A DNA stretch of 17,398 bases from an uncultured Bacilli bacterium (GCA_944363685.1 CALVUV010000012.1:1-17398), one strand, 5' to 3'. Positions 7,317 to 15,302 are shown, numbered from the stretch's first letter. Made by a program: numbers and translations. The notes: generated from the sequence alone by a model not told the origin.

Positions 7317-7666
7317 TTAATATTTAATAAGCCATATTCTGTACCTATTACTAGGTGACAAGTATTTATCTACTATTTCTAGTCCTTAAGAAAATTCATT
7401 TCTCTTCTTAAAGCTCCCCTACCATAATTTGGGTTTCTCACTCGTGGGGTTTACCGCGTTTCATTCATCTAGTTTCCTAGATGCTCGTCTCTGTGGCACT
7501 TTATGAAGTATTACCATAGAATTCCTTAGGTAAAAACTTCGCCGTTAGTGTTTAACACTACCTCGAGTTATTTTTTCCTCAAGCACGAACACTACAATCA
7601 TCTCAGAATTGTGTGAGTATGGACTTTCCTCTAAGAATTAATCCCAGCACTTGTCTAAAATATTAA
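7317..7666 (-). ncRNA. rnpB: RNase P RNA (ribozyme subunit)
   Basis: RNase P RNA removes the 5' leader from pre-tRNAs. The minus strand shows the conserved core blocks: AGAGGAAAGTCC near the 5' end (7632-7621), AAAGTGCCACAGAGACGA, GAAACGCGGTAAACCCCACG, the GAGAAACCCAAATTATGGT and GGTAGGGGAGC blocks that present the GGU loop binding tRNA CCA, and AGAATATGGCTTA near the 3' end. Helix P1 is visible as TTAATATTT (7666-7658) pairing with AAATATTAA (7325-7317), which sets the ends at about 350 nt. The wording closely follows Bacillus, so type B is likely. No separate promoter or terminator is visible; P1 starts at the gpsB stop codon. Confidence 0.93.
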
Positions 7667-7995
7667 TCATCTTCTCTTCTACCATAGACATCTTTTTCAA
7701 GTTGACTAAGTCTTCTTAAAATATCCAAATTACTAATTTCCGTTGTATCAGTATTTTTAACAATCTCTGCATTCATTTTAGCATTTCTTAAATCTTGTTT
7801 CAAAGTCATTATTTCACGTAATAACTCTGCTTTCTCTTTTTCAAGGCTATCAATAATTGCAAAAAACTGTTCATAATCACTAATTATTGTATCAAGAAAT
7901 TGATCTACCTCTTTAAGACGATATCCCCTTGTATCAATCTTAAAGTCTTTTTCTAAAATTTCTTGCGGAGTTAATGTAATTTTATTCTGATACAT
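7663..7995 (-). CDS. gpsB: Cell division protein GpsB
   Basis: GpsB is a DivIVA-like adaptor that brings class A penicillin-binding proteins to the septum and the growing wall. The 110-residue product opens with a DivIVA lipid/partner-binding domain (LTPQEILEKDFKIDTRGYR, then VDQFLDTIISDYE), followed by a coiled coil (about 45-75) and a short C-terminal helix, which matches the family length and layout. The start follows GGTGAT. Its partner PBP1 is encoded nearby on the other strand. The gene is directly followed by rnpB, as in Bacillus subtilis. Confidence 0.93.
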   Translation of the reverse strand: MYQNKITLTPQEILEKDFKIDTRGYRLKEVDQFLDTIISDYEQFFAIIDSLEKEKAELLREIMTLKQDLRNAKMNAEIVKNTDTTEISNLDILRRLSQLEKDVYGRREDD

Positions 7996-8022
7996 CTAAA
8001 TCACCAATCCCTTTACACTCTT

Positions 8023-8051
8023 ATTTTAGAAAAGATATCTTATTTTGTCAA
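8023..8051 (-). promoter_or_regulatory. Sigma-A type promoter of gpsB (and probably rnpB-rodZ-pgsA)
   Basis: Minus strand consensus TTGACA (8051-8046), 17-base spacer, TAAAAT (8028-8023), about 28 bases before the gpsB start codon. The boxes lie inside and just beyond the end of a small upstream ORF. Confidence 0.8.
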
Positions 8052-8144
8052 TCTTTTAATGATTTCTATTTCATTTAATCTTAAAGCCTCCTTAACATTA
8101 TTATTAATTTTTCCTAAAAGTAAAATAACATCATTATTATTCAT
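8040..8144 (-). CDS. Possible 34-residue small protein upstream of gpsB
   Basis: A short minus-strand frame encodes MNNNDVILLLGKINNN and ends in IEIIKRLTK. Its ATG (8144-8142) is preceded by GGTGATATT, the same ribosome-site style used by gpsB, recU and the XRE gene here. A possible promoter is TTGTTA (8188-8183) with TATTAT (8165-8160) at 17 bases. The stop is 44 bases before gpsB. It has no signal peptide or recognised motif; a single amphipathic helix is likely. The clean ribosome site and position argue for a real gene, but the short length leaves chance possible. A longer in-frame extension upstream into the divergent gene is not favoured. Confidence 0.4.
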   Translation of the reverse strand: MNNNDVILLLGKINNNVKEALRLNEIEIIKRLTK

Positions 8145-8213
8145 AATATCACCAAAAACATAATAATATATTAGGCAAGAAATAACAACAAATTCGACAA
8201 AACAGCATTTTTT

Positions 8214-8242
8214 TTGACATATTAACAAAAAAGGTATATTAT
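8214..8242 (+). promoter_or_regulatory. Promoter of the 259-residue gene (possibly also recU-PBP1)
   Basis: Consensus TTGACA (8214-8219), 17-base spacer, TATTAT (8237-8242). It diverges from the gpsB side. The start codon at 8269 is about 26 bases further on. Confidence 0.75.
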
Positions 8243-8268
8243 AACAGGCAAAAAGGAAATGATTATAT

Positions 8269-9048
8269 ATGGATATAATGGAATATTTTAATAATTTAAT
8301 GCAATCAAAGGAAATAATTACTTTATTTAACGCAAATGGAATAACTTTCTCAATAACTAATGGATGTTTCACCTTAATAAAGAACAATAAAAAAACTGAA
8401 GCAATGAAAATAGCACTAAATCCTGATACTAACAGTTTAAATTTCCAAGGTAACTCTATTATTTTTAGTCTAAATCATGATAAGAATAATAAATTATATT
8501 TAGAAAGATTAATAATAGGAAATATTGATAAAGATGAAATTAAGTTTATAATGCAACATAAATTAACTGAAAGCGATGAAACAATTGAAATACATTTTAC
8601 AGACCAAAAAGATAATAACCATAAATTTATATTAAAAGATGAATCTCTAGAAATAGAAAAAGCCTCTCTTTTCTTTAAATATTCACTAGAAAAAGAAAGA
8701 TTACAAGGAAAACAAATATTTTCTTACTTTAATTTTTCTAAAGACATAGATACATCTGAATACTCAAAAGAATATTATGATAACTGTTTAACTGAATTTA
8801 TAGAATTAGAAAAAAGTTGCCTTTCTATAACTTCCTATTTAAAAACTAAAATACCTTTTCTAGAAAATTGTATTGAAGAAGTAATAGAAAATAAAAGAAA
8901 TCCTATAAACAAGCCAAAAGCAAAGACAAAAGTATATACAATTAAGAAAAGCAAACCATTTTATAGAAATGATGTTGATGAAATTATAGCAAGGTCTAAT
9001 AGAAGAAAGTTAAAAGTAATTAAACCTACTGATGAGAATGACGAATAA
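8269..9048 (+). CDS. Hypothetical protein, unrecognised family
   Basis: A 259-residue soluble protein that I do not recognise. It has no signal peptide, membrane helix, cysteine cluster or nucleotide-binding motif that I can see. The N-terminal half (about 1-130) alternates short hydrophobic strands with charged turns, suggesting a beta-rich domain. Residues 140-210 look helical (KASLFFKYSLEKERLQGKQ, FIELEKSCLSITSYLKTK). The C-terminal 50 residues are strongly basic (NKPKAKTKVYTIKKSKP, ARSNRRKLKVIKP), as in nucleic-acid-binding tails. The start follows AAGGA with a rather long gap of 12 bases; an in-frame TGA at 8260-8262 excludes an upstream start. Only 53 bases separate it from recU, so it may share transcripts with recU and the PBP gene. 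Codon use resembles its neighbours. Confidence 0.75.
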   Translation: MDIMEYFNNLMQSKEIITLFNANGITFSITNGCFTLIKNNKKTEAMKIALNPDTNSLNFQGNSIIFSLNHDKNNKLYLERLIIGNIDKDEIKFIMQHKLTESDETIEIHFTDQKDNNHKFILKDESLEIEKASLFFKYSLEKERLQGKQIFSYFNFSKDIDTSEYSKEYYDNCLTEFIELEKSCLSITSYLKTKIPFLENCIEEVIENKRNPINKPKAKTKVYTIKKSKPFYRNDVDEIIARSNRRKLKVIKPTDENDE

Positions 9049-9101
9049 AATATATAGCCTTTTTTTTAAATATATAGTATAATTGTAACAAGGTGATATA
9101 A

Positions 9102-9683
9102 ATGAATTATCCTATGGGGATAAAGAAATATAATAATCAAATTATCAATTATAGTCATCGTGGTATGAACCTTGAAGATGATATTAATCAAACAAATGAA
9201 TATTATAGAAGTAAAGATATAGCATATATATATAAAAAGCCAACACCAATTAAAGTAACTAAAGTAGACTTTAGAAAAGATCGTACTTCAACAATTAAAG
9301 AAGCTTTTTATGAAGAACCATCAACTACAGACTATAATGGCATATATAAAGGTTATTATATTGACTTTGAAGCTAAACAAACAAAAAACAAAACAGCTTT
9401 CCCTCTAGCAAACATTCATAAACACCAAATAAAGCATTTAAAAAATATAACAAGACATGGGGGAATCGGTTTTATAGTAGTTCGTTTTGATTTATTAAAT
9501 GAAACATACTTATTAAAAGATGATGACCTTTTTTCTTTTATAGAAAATAATGAAAGAAAATCTATACCAATTAAATATTTTCATGATAAAGGATATTTAA
9601 TTAAAGAAGGTTATAATCCTAGACTTGACTACTTAAAAATAGTAGATGAATTTTTGGAGGTAAAAAATAATGGCAAAAACTAA
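9102..9683 (+). CDS. recU: Holliday junction resolvase RecU
   Basis: RecU cuts Holliday junctions in recombination and chromosome segregation in Firmicutes. The 193-residue product has the N-terminal RGMNLEDDINQTNEYY segment, then the nuclease site TxD (D77) and FEAKQT (E90, K92), with the D-to-E spacing of 13 that Bacillus RecU shows, followed by HKHQIKHL. The start follows AGGTGATATAA. A TATAAT at 9078-9083 lacks a good -35 box. Its end overlaps the PBP1 gene by 14 bases, the classic recU-ponA arrangement, so the two are translated together. Confidence 0.95.
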   Translation: MNYPMGIKKYNNQIINYSHRGMNLEDDINQTNEYYRSKDIAYIYKKPTPIKVTKVDFRKDRTSTIKEAFYEEPSTTDYNGIYKGYYIDFEAKQTKNKTAFPLANIHKHQIKHLKNITRHGGIGFIVVRFDLLNETYLLKDDDLFSFIENNERKSIPIKYFHDKGYLIKEGYNPRLDYLKIVDEFLEVKNNGKN

Positions 9684-12519
9684 AGTAAAAAGAAAATTGA
9701 AGAAAAATAACCCATACCTTATATTTTTAATTATGTTTATTATCTTAATGATTATTGGTTATTTTGTTTTAGGATTATTAGTAACTGCTTTTATGGGAGT
9801 AGGAATACTAGTTATCGTAGGACTAGCTAAATTAGTAGATAGTGTTAAAAATAAGCCAAAAAAGAAAAAGGTAGTAAATACAGTTCTAATTATTATTTTA
9901 TCTATAGGTATATTAGTGATGTTAGCAGGTATTGTTTTTATGATTTATATTGCTATATCCGCTAATCCAAAATTTGATAAAGAAAAATTAGATAGTAGTG
10001 AACCTACTGTTTTATATGACATCAATGGTGAAGAATTTGCTAAACTAGGTAGTGAAATGCGTGATAAAGTAACTTATGATGAATTACCTGAAGTATTAGT
10101 AGATGCAATAGTTGCAACTGAAGATTCAAGATTCTTCCAACATAATGGTTTTGATGCTCCTAGATTTTTAAGAGCATCTATCGGCCAAGTATTTGGTAAT
10201 TCTGATGCTGGTGGAGCATCTACCCTATCAATGCAAGTTGTAAAAAATAGTTTAACATCTAGTATTGCTACTGGTATTGATGGCGTTATTAGAAAGTTTC
10301 AAGATATTTATTTATCAATCTTTAAATTAGAAAAAAATTATACAAAAGAACAAATAATTGAGTTCTATGTTAACAACCATAACTTAGGTGGTAATGTTTA
10401 TGGAGTAAGTCAAGCAGCTAGAGTTTATTTTAATAAAGATGTAGGTGATTTGAATTTAGCAGAAGCTAGTATTATAGCAGGAATGTTCCAAGCACCAAAT
10501 ACCTATCGTCCAACTAATGAGGAAAACATTGAAGCTGTAACTAAAAGACGTGACACCGTTCTTTACTTAATGGAACGTCATGGTTATATTACTGAAGAAG
10601 AAAAAGAACTAGCAAGTTCTATAAGTATTGAAAGCCTTGTTAATTATAATGAATCTGCAGATACAAGTGGTAATAGTGAATATCAAGGATATATTGATAC
10701 TGTTGTTGCAGAAGTAGAAAACAAATTAGGTAGTGATTATAATCCATATACAGTTTCAATGCAAATATATACTAATCTAGATCGTGATAAACAAGATGGA
10801 ATTAATAAAGTTATGAATGGTGAAAACTATAATTGGGTTAATGATGTTATCCAAAGTGGTGTAACTGTTTTAGATAGTGAAACTGGTAAAATATTAGCAG
10901 TGGGAGCAGGAAGAAATAAAACTGGTGTTAATACTCTAAATTTTGCTACTAGTGATAGCATTAGAAGACAACCTGGATCTACCGCTAAACCATTATTTGA
11001 TTATGGACCTTTAATTGAATATAACAATGCCTCTACTTTTGGATATAATGATGGTAATGATAATTATAGAATGTTCGTAGATGAACCTTATTCTTATAGT
11101 ACTGGTCAAGAGATTAATAACTGGGATGGTAGTTTTATGGGTAACATGACTACAAGAAGAGCCCTATCGTTATCAAGAAATATACCAGCTTTAAAAGCTT
11201 TCCAACAAGTAGATAATTCTAAAATTATTGAGTTTGTACAAAAACTTGGAATTGAACCAGAAATAGAAAATGGAAAAATTCATGAAGCACATGCTTTAGG
11301 AGCCTTTACTGGAGTTAATTCTCTTGATATGGCTGGTGCTTATGCTGCATTCTCTAATGGTGGTTATTATAATGAACCTTATTCTGTTAGTAAAATTGTT
11401 CTAAATTCAAGTGGTGAAGAATATACACATGAAAGTGAAAAAACAAAAGCAATGGAAGACTCTACTGCCTTTATGATTACAAGTATGTTAGATGACACTA
11501 GTATAACTGGTGGTGGAGCAATGGATAGAGTTGCGATGAAAACAGGAACTACTAACTTTGATGAAAATACAAGAGAACGTCTTGGTATGGCAGATGATGC
11601 AATAAGAGATTCTTGGGTAGTTGGATACACTACTAAAACTGTTATAGCAATGTGGTATGGATATGAAGAAACTACTGCAGAATCAGTAGCTCAAGGTTAT
11701 TACTGCCACAACTTATCTGGAACTATACAACGTGATAGATTATTTACTGCAATTGCTAATGAAGTATTTGAAGATAATAAAGAAGAATTTACAATGCCAG
11801 AAAGTGTAGTGAGAGTACCACTAATATCTGGAAGTTCAACAGCAAAAATTGCTGGAACAGGATACTCAGGAAGCATACTTTATGAATTCTTTAAAAAAGA
11901 TCATGAACCTAAAGGTAATGTTGAAACAAGTAATTTAGCGACACCTACTGGTTTAACTGCAAGCTATTCTAATGGCTCTGTTAGACTTAGCTGGAATGCT
12001 GTTAATCCTGGTAATGTCGATACATCAACATATGGAGAATTCGGCTATAATGTATATTTCAACAATACTTTACTAGGCTTTACAACTAATACAAGTTATA
12101 CTGTAAATAATCCAAGTAATCCATATGGAACTTATAGTGTTAGAGCAGTATTTAAAAAAGTTGATGATTTAAATAGTGAAGCCGCAACATATACTCTAGA
12201 AAAACAAAGTGCAAATCTAAAAATTACAGCAAGTACTATCAACGTAACACAATTTAATATTAATGATATTACAAACTATGTAACCGTATATAATGGCTCT
12301 ACTAATGTAACTAGTAGTACTAGTAATTGGACTTTATCAAGTATATCTCCAAATGTTGATACATCATCTGGTATAATATCAACTGCTGGTACTTATACTT
12401 TAAAATACAGATTTACTTATGATGGTGAAACAAAAGAAACAGGAAGTATTACTGTTACTGTAACAGGAGTAAGTCCTCCTGACCAAGGAGAAGGAACAGA
12501 ACAAGAACCATCAACATAA
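9670..12519 (+). CDS. ponA: Class A penicillin-binding protein (transglycosylase/transpeptidase) with C-terminal Fn3 and Ig-like domains
   Basis: Class A PBPs polymerise glycan strands from lipid II and cross-link peptides. The 949-residue product has a basic N-terminus and hydrophobic segments at about 15-52 and 70-97. The GT51 domain follows, with EDSRFFQH (catalytic E151), GGASTLSMQ at 181-189 and EFYVNNHNLGGNVYG. The transpeptidase domain has SxxK as STAK (S437, K440), SRN at 502-504 and KTGT at 624-627. Then come a fibronectin type III domain (about 757-845), an Ig-like domain (about 850-938) and a short Pro/Glu tail. All catalytic motifs are intact. The double or triple N-terminal membrane region is unusual, since one helix is standard. 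The start follows GGAGG. It ends in a strong shared terminator. Confidence 0.94.
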   Translation: MAKTKVKRKLKKNNPYLIFLIMFIILMIIGYFVLGLLVTAFMGVGILVIVGLAKLVDSVKNKPKKKKVVNTVLIIILSIGILVMLAGIVFMIYIAISANPKFDKEKLDSSEPTVLYDINGEEFAKLGSEMRDKVTYDELPEVLVDAIVATEDSRFFQHNGFDAPRFLRASIGQVFGNSDAGGASTLSMQVVKNSLTSSIATGIDGVIRKFQDIYLSIFKLEKNYTKEQIIEFYVNNHNLGGNVYGVSQAARVYFNKDVGDLNLAEASIIAGMFQAPNTYRPTNEENIEAVTKRRDTVLYLMERHGYITEEEKELASSISIESLVNYNESADTSGNSEYQGYIDTVVAEVENKLGSDYNPYTVSMQIYTNLDRDKQDGINKVMNGENYNWVNDVIQSGVTVLDSETGKILAVGAGRNKTGVNTLNFATSDSIRRQPGSTAKPLFDYGPLIEYNNASTFGYNDGNDNYRMFVDEPYSYSTGQEINNWDGSFMGNMTTRRALSLSRNIPALKAFQQVDNSKIIEFVQKLGIEPEIENGKIHEAHALGAFTGVNSLDMAGAYAAFSNGGYYNEPYSVSKIVLNSSGEEYTHESEKTKAMEDSTAFMITSMLDDTSITGGGAMDRVAMKTGTTNFDENTRERLGMADDAIRDSWVVGYTTKTVIAMWYGYEETTAESVAQGYYCHNLSGTIQRDRLFTAIANEVFEDNKEEFTMPESVVRVPLISGSSTAKIAGTGYSGSILYEFFKKDHEPKGNVETSNLATPTGLTASYSNGSVRLSWNAVNPGNVDTSTYGEFGYNVYFNNTLLGFTTNTSYTVNNPSNPYGTYSVRAVFKKVDDLNSEAATYTLEKQSANLKITASTINVTQFNINDITNYVTVYNGSTNVTSSTSNWTLSSISPNVDTSSGIISTAGTYTLKYRFTYDGETKETGSITVTVTGVSPPDQGEGTEQEPST

Positions 12520-12546
12520 AAAGAAGCTAAAATCTAGCTTCTTTTT
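12518..12546. terminator. Bidirectional terminator between ponA and nth
   Basis: A perfect 12-base stem (AAAAAGAAGCTA at 12518-12529 with TAGCTTCTTTTT at 12535-12546) and a five-base loop. It runs into T-tracts on both strands and overlaps the stop codons of both genes. Confidence 0.9.
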
Positions 12547-13187
12547 TCATACTTACAAATATCTTTTAATTCACAATTATCACAATTAGGTGCTACTGCC
12601 TTACAATGATACCTTCCAAAAAGTACTAATTGCAAATGTAATCTAGCCCATTCCTCTCTCTTAAAAGCTCTTTTTAACTTTTCTTCTACTTCTCTAACAC
12701 TATCATTCTCTTTAACAAGACCTAATCGTTTAGAAACCCTCTCCACATGAGTGTCAACTGCAATCGAAGGAATATTATAAAATTCACCTAAAAATACATT
12801 AACAGTCTTTCTCCCTACCCCGGGCATCTCTTCTAACTCTTTCCTCTTAGTTGGAACTTTACCATCATATAAAGTAACTAATATTCTAGCTATCTCTTTA
12901 ACATAAGAAGCCTTTTTTCTAAAAGAACCAATTGGTCTTAAAATATTCTCTAAATCACTTATATCTGCTTTACTTAACGCCTCTAAACTATTATATTTCT
13001 TAAACAATATAGGAGTAACACTATTAACTCTTTTATCAGTTGTCTGAGCACTAAGTACAATAGCAATTAATAATTCATAATCACTATTATAATTAAGTTC
13101 ACACTTAGGATTTTCAAACAAATAATTTAAATAATTTCTAATAATAACAACTTTTTCACTCTTCGTCATCTTCATCAAACCAGTCAT
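12534..13187 (-). CDS. nth: Endonuclease III (DNA glycosylase/AP lyase)
   Basis: Nth removes oxidised pyrimidines and cuts the resulting abasic site in base excision repair. With the start at 13187 it has 217 residues. It shows the helix-hairpin-helix LEEMPGVGRKTVN with catalytic Lys (K127), AVDTHVERV with catalytic Asp (D145), and the [4Fe-4S] loop C-x6-C-x2-C-x5-C (C195, C202, C205, C211). I chose the ATG at 13185-13187 because GAGGTG lies seven bases upstream; a longer reading would need a TTG start at 13202. It overlaps dnaD by 32 bases, the last gene of the cca-dnaD-nth operon. The dnaD-nth pair is conserved in Bacillus. Confidence 0.94.
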   Translation of the reverse strand: MTGLMKMTKSEKVVIIRNYLNYLFENPKCELNYNSDYELLIAIVLSAQTTDKRVNSVTPILFKKYNSLEALSKADISDLENILRPIGSFRKKASYVKEIARILVTLYDGKVPTKRKELEEMPGVGRKTVNVFLGEFYNIPSIAVDTHVERVSKRLGLVKENDSVREVEEKLKRAFKREEWARLHLQLVLFGRYHCKAVAPNCDNCELKDICKYEKRS

Positions 13188-13821
13188 AATCAAACACCTC
13201 AACAGGCTCTATTGGCTCATTCCTTTTTTTATTTAAAAAATGTCTAACATCATCAGCAGTCTTTAATCCCTTTTTATCCCATTCATATAAAATTTTATCA
13301 ATATATCTAATACTAGAAACACCATTTAATACCGCTTCTTTAACCGCTTCTATAATTAATTCACTACTAAAATTACTAGACCATGCCTTTATAAATTCTA
13401 TCTCACTAGGATTAAGAGTTCTCCCAAACTCCTTTTCAATACTAGAAAAAATACTACTATCAAATTTAGTCTCTTCCTTAAATTCTTTATCATCTAATAT
13501 CACTGAAACTAATTTTTCATAAAACAAAGTCAAATCTAGCTTTTCTTCAACAATACCCTTATCATTTTTTATTGTATCTATTACTAACATCTTCTTATCA
13601 GTAAGAGAAGAAATAATCTCTAAAACTTCAACAGAACTATACCCTAATTCTAAAGCTATAGTAGATGGATCAAACAAAATAAAATTACCCTTACTTCTTA
13701 AATACATAAGAAAAATAAACTCTTCTAAAGTAACATTTAATTCTTTATATTTTCTATAAAATTCTAAAGGTATAAGAATATTACTATCCATAAGCAAACT
13801 AACTAGATGTTTCTGTTTCAT
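13156..13821 (-). CDS. dnaD: DNA replication initiation protein DnaD
   Basis: DnaD helps load the replicative helicase at the origin and at restart sites in low-GC Gram-positives. The 221-residue product has an N-terminal winged-helix domain (about 10-105) and a C-terminal DnaB/DnaD-like domain (about 125-200) with FGRTLNPSEIEFIKAW and the YIDKILYEWDKKG signature, followed by an acidic tail (DYDWFDEDDEE). The start follows GGAGGAAATTA, and its ATG shares one base with the cca stop codon (TAATG), a translational coupling arrangement. Confidence 0.93.
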   Translation of the reverse strand: MKQKHLVSLLMDSNILIPLEFYRKYKELNVTLEEFIFLMYLRSKGNFILFDPSTIALELGYSSVEVLEIISSLTDKKMLVIDTIKNDKGIVEEKLDLTLFYEKLVSVILDDKEFKEETKFDSSIFSSIEKEFGRTLNPSEIEFIKAWSSNFSSELIIEAVKEAVLNGVSSIRYIDKILYEWDKKGLKTADDVRHFLNKKRNEPIEPVEVFDYDWFDEDDEE

Positions 13822-14936
13822 TAATTTCCTCCTTCTTTTACTAACTTAGTATATATCTTTTCTACATCTAAAATCAACTCTTTTTTCTCATTAACTACTT
13901 TCAAATCAATAACATCTTTTTCTAACTTTTCCCAAATCTTACTCAAAATAGGTCCTTCTTTAATATTTAAACAATCCATAATATCATAGGAATCTATTAA
14001 AATATCACTTCTCTTGTGAATAGACATCCCTTTATAAATTTGCATAATATCCTCTTTACTAATTCCCTTTAATTCTGCAGCAACACTACATACATATAAC
14101 CCATAATAATAAAGATTATATTTATCTAAAGGATTAGAAGAAAGAACTTCTCTTATATCATGCATAAGTTGTAATTCATTCCTTGTAAAAGGATAAATAT
14201 CATCAACCTCTAACAAAGTCCATACTCCAATAACTTGACTACACTTTTTTACTTTATTAATATTATTTAACTTTAAAATATCAATCAAGTCAAAACTCTT
14301 TAACAACTCTATTCCTTTTATTATATTAGGACTACTAAATATTTTATCTAGTTCATCTTTTTTTCTATTAATAGATAAGTCTTTAAGTAAATATCTTGTC
14401 TGTCTAATCGCCTCTTCTAACTCATTAGAAAATTCAAAATCAAGAACAGTAGCAAATCTAATCGCTCTTAAAATCCTAAGAGAATCAGTTGTAAAAGATT
14501 GTAAAGGAGACACAACAGTTTTAATAATTTTATTATCTATATCACTTCTACAATTAAGCAAATCAACAATATTACCTGATTTATCCATACATATAGTATT
14601 AATTGTAAAATCTCTTCTTTTTAAATCTGTCTTTAAATCATCAATATAACTAATAGTATCAGGATGTCTAAGATCATCATAATTACTTTCTCTTCTATAT
14701 GTAGTTATTTCAAATCTTATATCATTATAATAAAGAGTAATAGAACCATATAAAGCATTATCTAAACTAGCATTAGGAAAAATCTTAATTAATTCTTTAG
14801 GCTTAGCATTAGTAGTAATATCTACATCATTAGATTTAATCCCCATTATATAATCTCTAACAAAACCTCCTACAATATATGCTTCATAAGAATTATCTTC
14901 TATTATATTTAAAACTTTTAAAGCAGTATCTAACAT
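13821..14936 (-). CDS. cca: CCA tRNA nucleotidyltransferase (class II, poly(A) polymerase family)
   Basis: This enzyme adds or repairs the 3' CCA end of tRNAs. The 371-residue product, slightly shorter than the roughly 397 of Bacillus, shows the nucleotidyltransferase head YIVGGFVRDYIMG, the metal-binding DVDITT pair, RRDFTINTICMD and the RILRAIRFA helix, with a helical C-terminal tRNA-binding part. The A+T-rich genome probably does not encode CCA in all tRNA genes, which would make it essential (inference). The ribosome site is weak (GGGAT ten bases upstream). The operon cca-dnaD-nth has overlaps of 1 and 32 bases. Confidence 0.93.
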   Translation of the reverse strand: MLDTALKVLNIIEDNSYEAYIVGGFVRDYIMGIKSNDVDITTNAKPKELIKIFPNASLDNALYGSITLYYNDIRFEITTYRRESNYDDLRHPDTISYIDDLKTDLKRRDFTINTICMDKSGNIVDLLNCRSDIDNKIIKTVVSPLQSFTTDSLRILRAIRFATVLDFEFSNELEEAIRQTRYLLKDLSINRKKDELDKIFSSPNIIKGIELLKSFDLIDILKLNNINKVKKCSQVIGVWTLLEVDDIYPFTRNELQLMHDIREVLSSNPLDKYNLYYYGLYVCSVAAELKGISKEDIMQIYKGMSIHKRSDILIDSYDIMDCLNIKEGPILSKIWEKLEKDVIDLKVVNEKKELILDVEKIYTKLVKEGGN

Positions 14937-14964
14937 TATTTTTATCCCAACCTTTTCTACATAT

Positions 14965-14970
14965 ATTGTA
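14965..14970 (-). promoter_or_regulatory. Possible -10 box of the cca-dnaD-nth operon
   Basis: TACAAT on the minus strand, 28 bases before the cca start codon. The matching -35 position reads only TTTTAA, so the promoter is weak or uses another element. It lies just downstream of the ASCH remnant stop codon. Confidence 0.35.
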
Positions 14971-14974
14971 CCAT

Positions 14975-15302
14975 TTAATTAATCTTTTTAAAAGTAATCG
15001 CAACTACTCCCCATTCTTTTTCTTCATCTTTTGTATAAAATCTTCCCATAAGACTTAACCATTCATCTTTACTAAATAAAGTCTATCCATCTCATAATTA
15101 TTAACTAAAGAATTAAAGATATCATAATAATCTAATTTAATAACTTCCGCTCTTATCTCTTCTCATCATTAGGCCTTTTAAGAAATATTAAAGTATCTCC
15201 TACATTTAACTTTCTTCTTTTTAAATCATTTACTTTAACTTCAACATCTTTCTTTCCATTTTTAACAATATCAAAAACATCACTATCTAAATGTATAACC
15301 AT
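14975..15302 (-). pseudogene. ASCH-domain gene broken by two frameshifts
   Basis: Three consecutive minus-strand frames give one coherent ASCH-like protein. Frame one starts at the ATG at 15302 and reads MVIHLDSDVFDIVKNGKKDV, then KRRKLNVGDTLIFLKRPNDE. The second, from about 15160, reads EIRAEVIKLDYYDIFNSLV and NNYEMDRLYL. The third, from about 15080, reads FSKDEWLSLMGRFY, TKDEEKEWGVVAITFKKIN and a stop at 14975-14977. Restoring one base at each break gives about 109 residues, the usual ASCH size, with the typical KNGxK, VGD and late WGVVAI elements. A ribosome site (GGAG, seven bases before 15302) survives. ASCH is an RNA-binding beta-barrel; this copy cannot make the whole fold unless the breaks are sequencing errors. 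It fills the apparent 216-base gap between cca and DUF1294. Confidence 0.75.

Noticed and set aside
8040..8387. 115-codon minus-strand frame reaching into the 259-residue gene
   Set aside because: Its first 80 codons overlap the promoter and start of the divergent gene and look random. Only the last 34 codons have a ribosome site, so only that part is listed.
11379..11630. 83-codon minus-strand open frame inside ponA
   Set aside because: It lies opposite the transpeptidase motifs and has no start signals.
12534..13202. nth starting at a TTG at 13202
   Set aside because: The ATG at 13187 has GAGGTG at good distance, while the TTG start would lie over that ribosome site.
15067..15084. Programmed -1 frameshifting in the ASCH region
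   Set aside because: The shift is -1, but no X-XXY-YYZ heptamer lies in the right frame and a second independent break is present upstream. Mutation or sequencing error is simpler.
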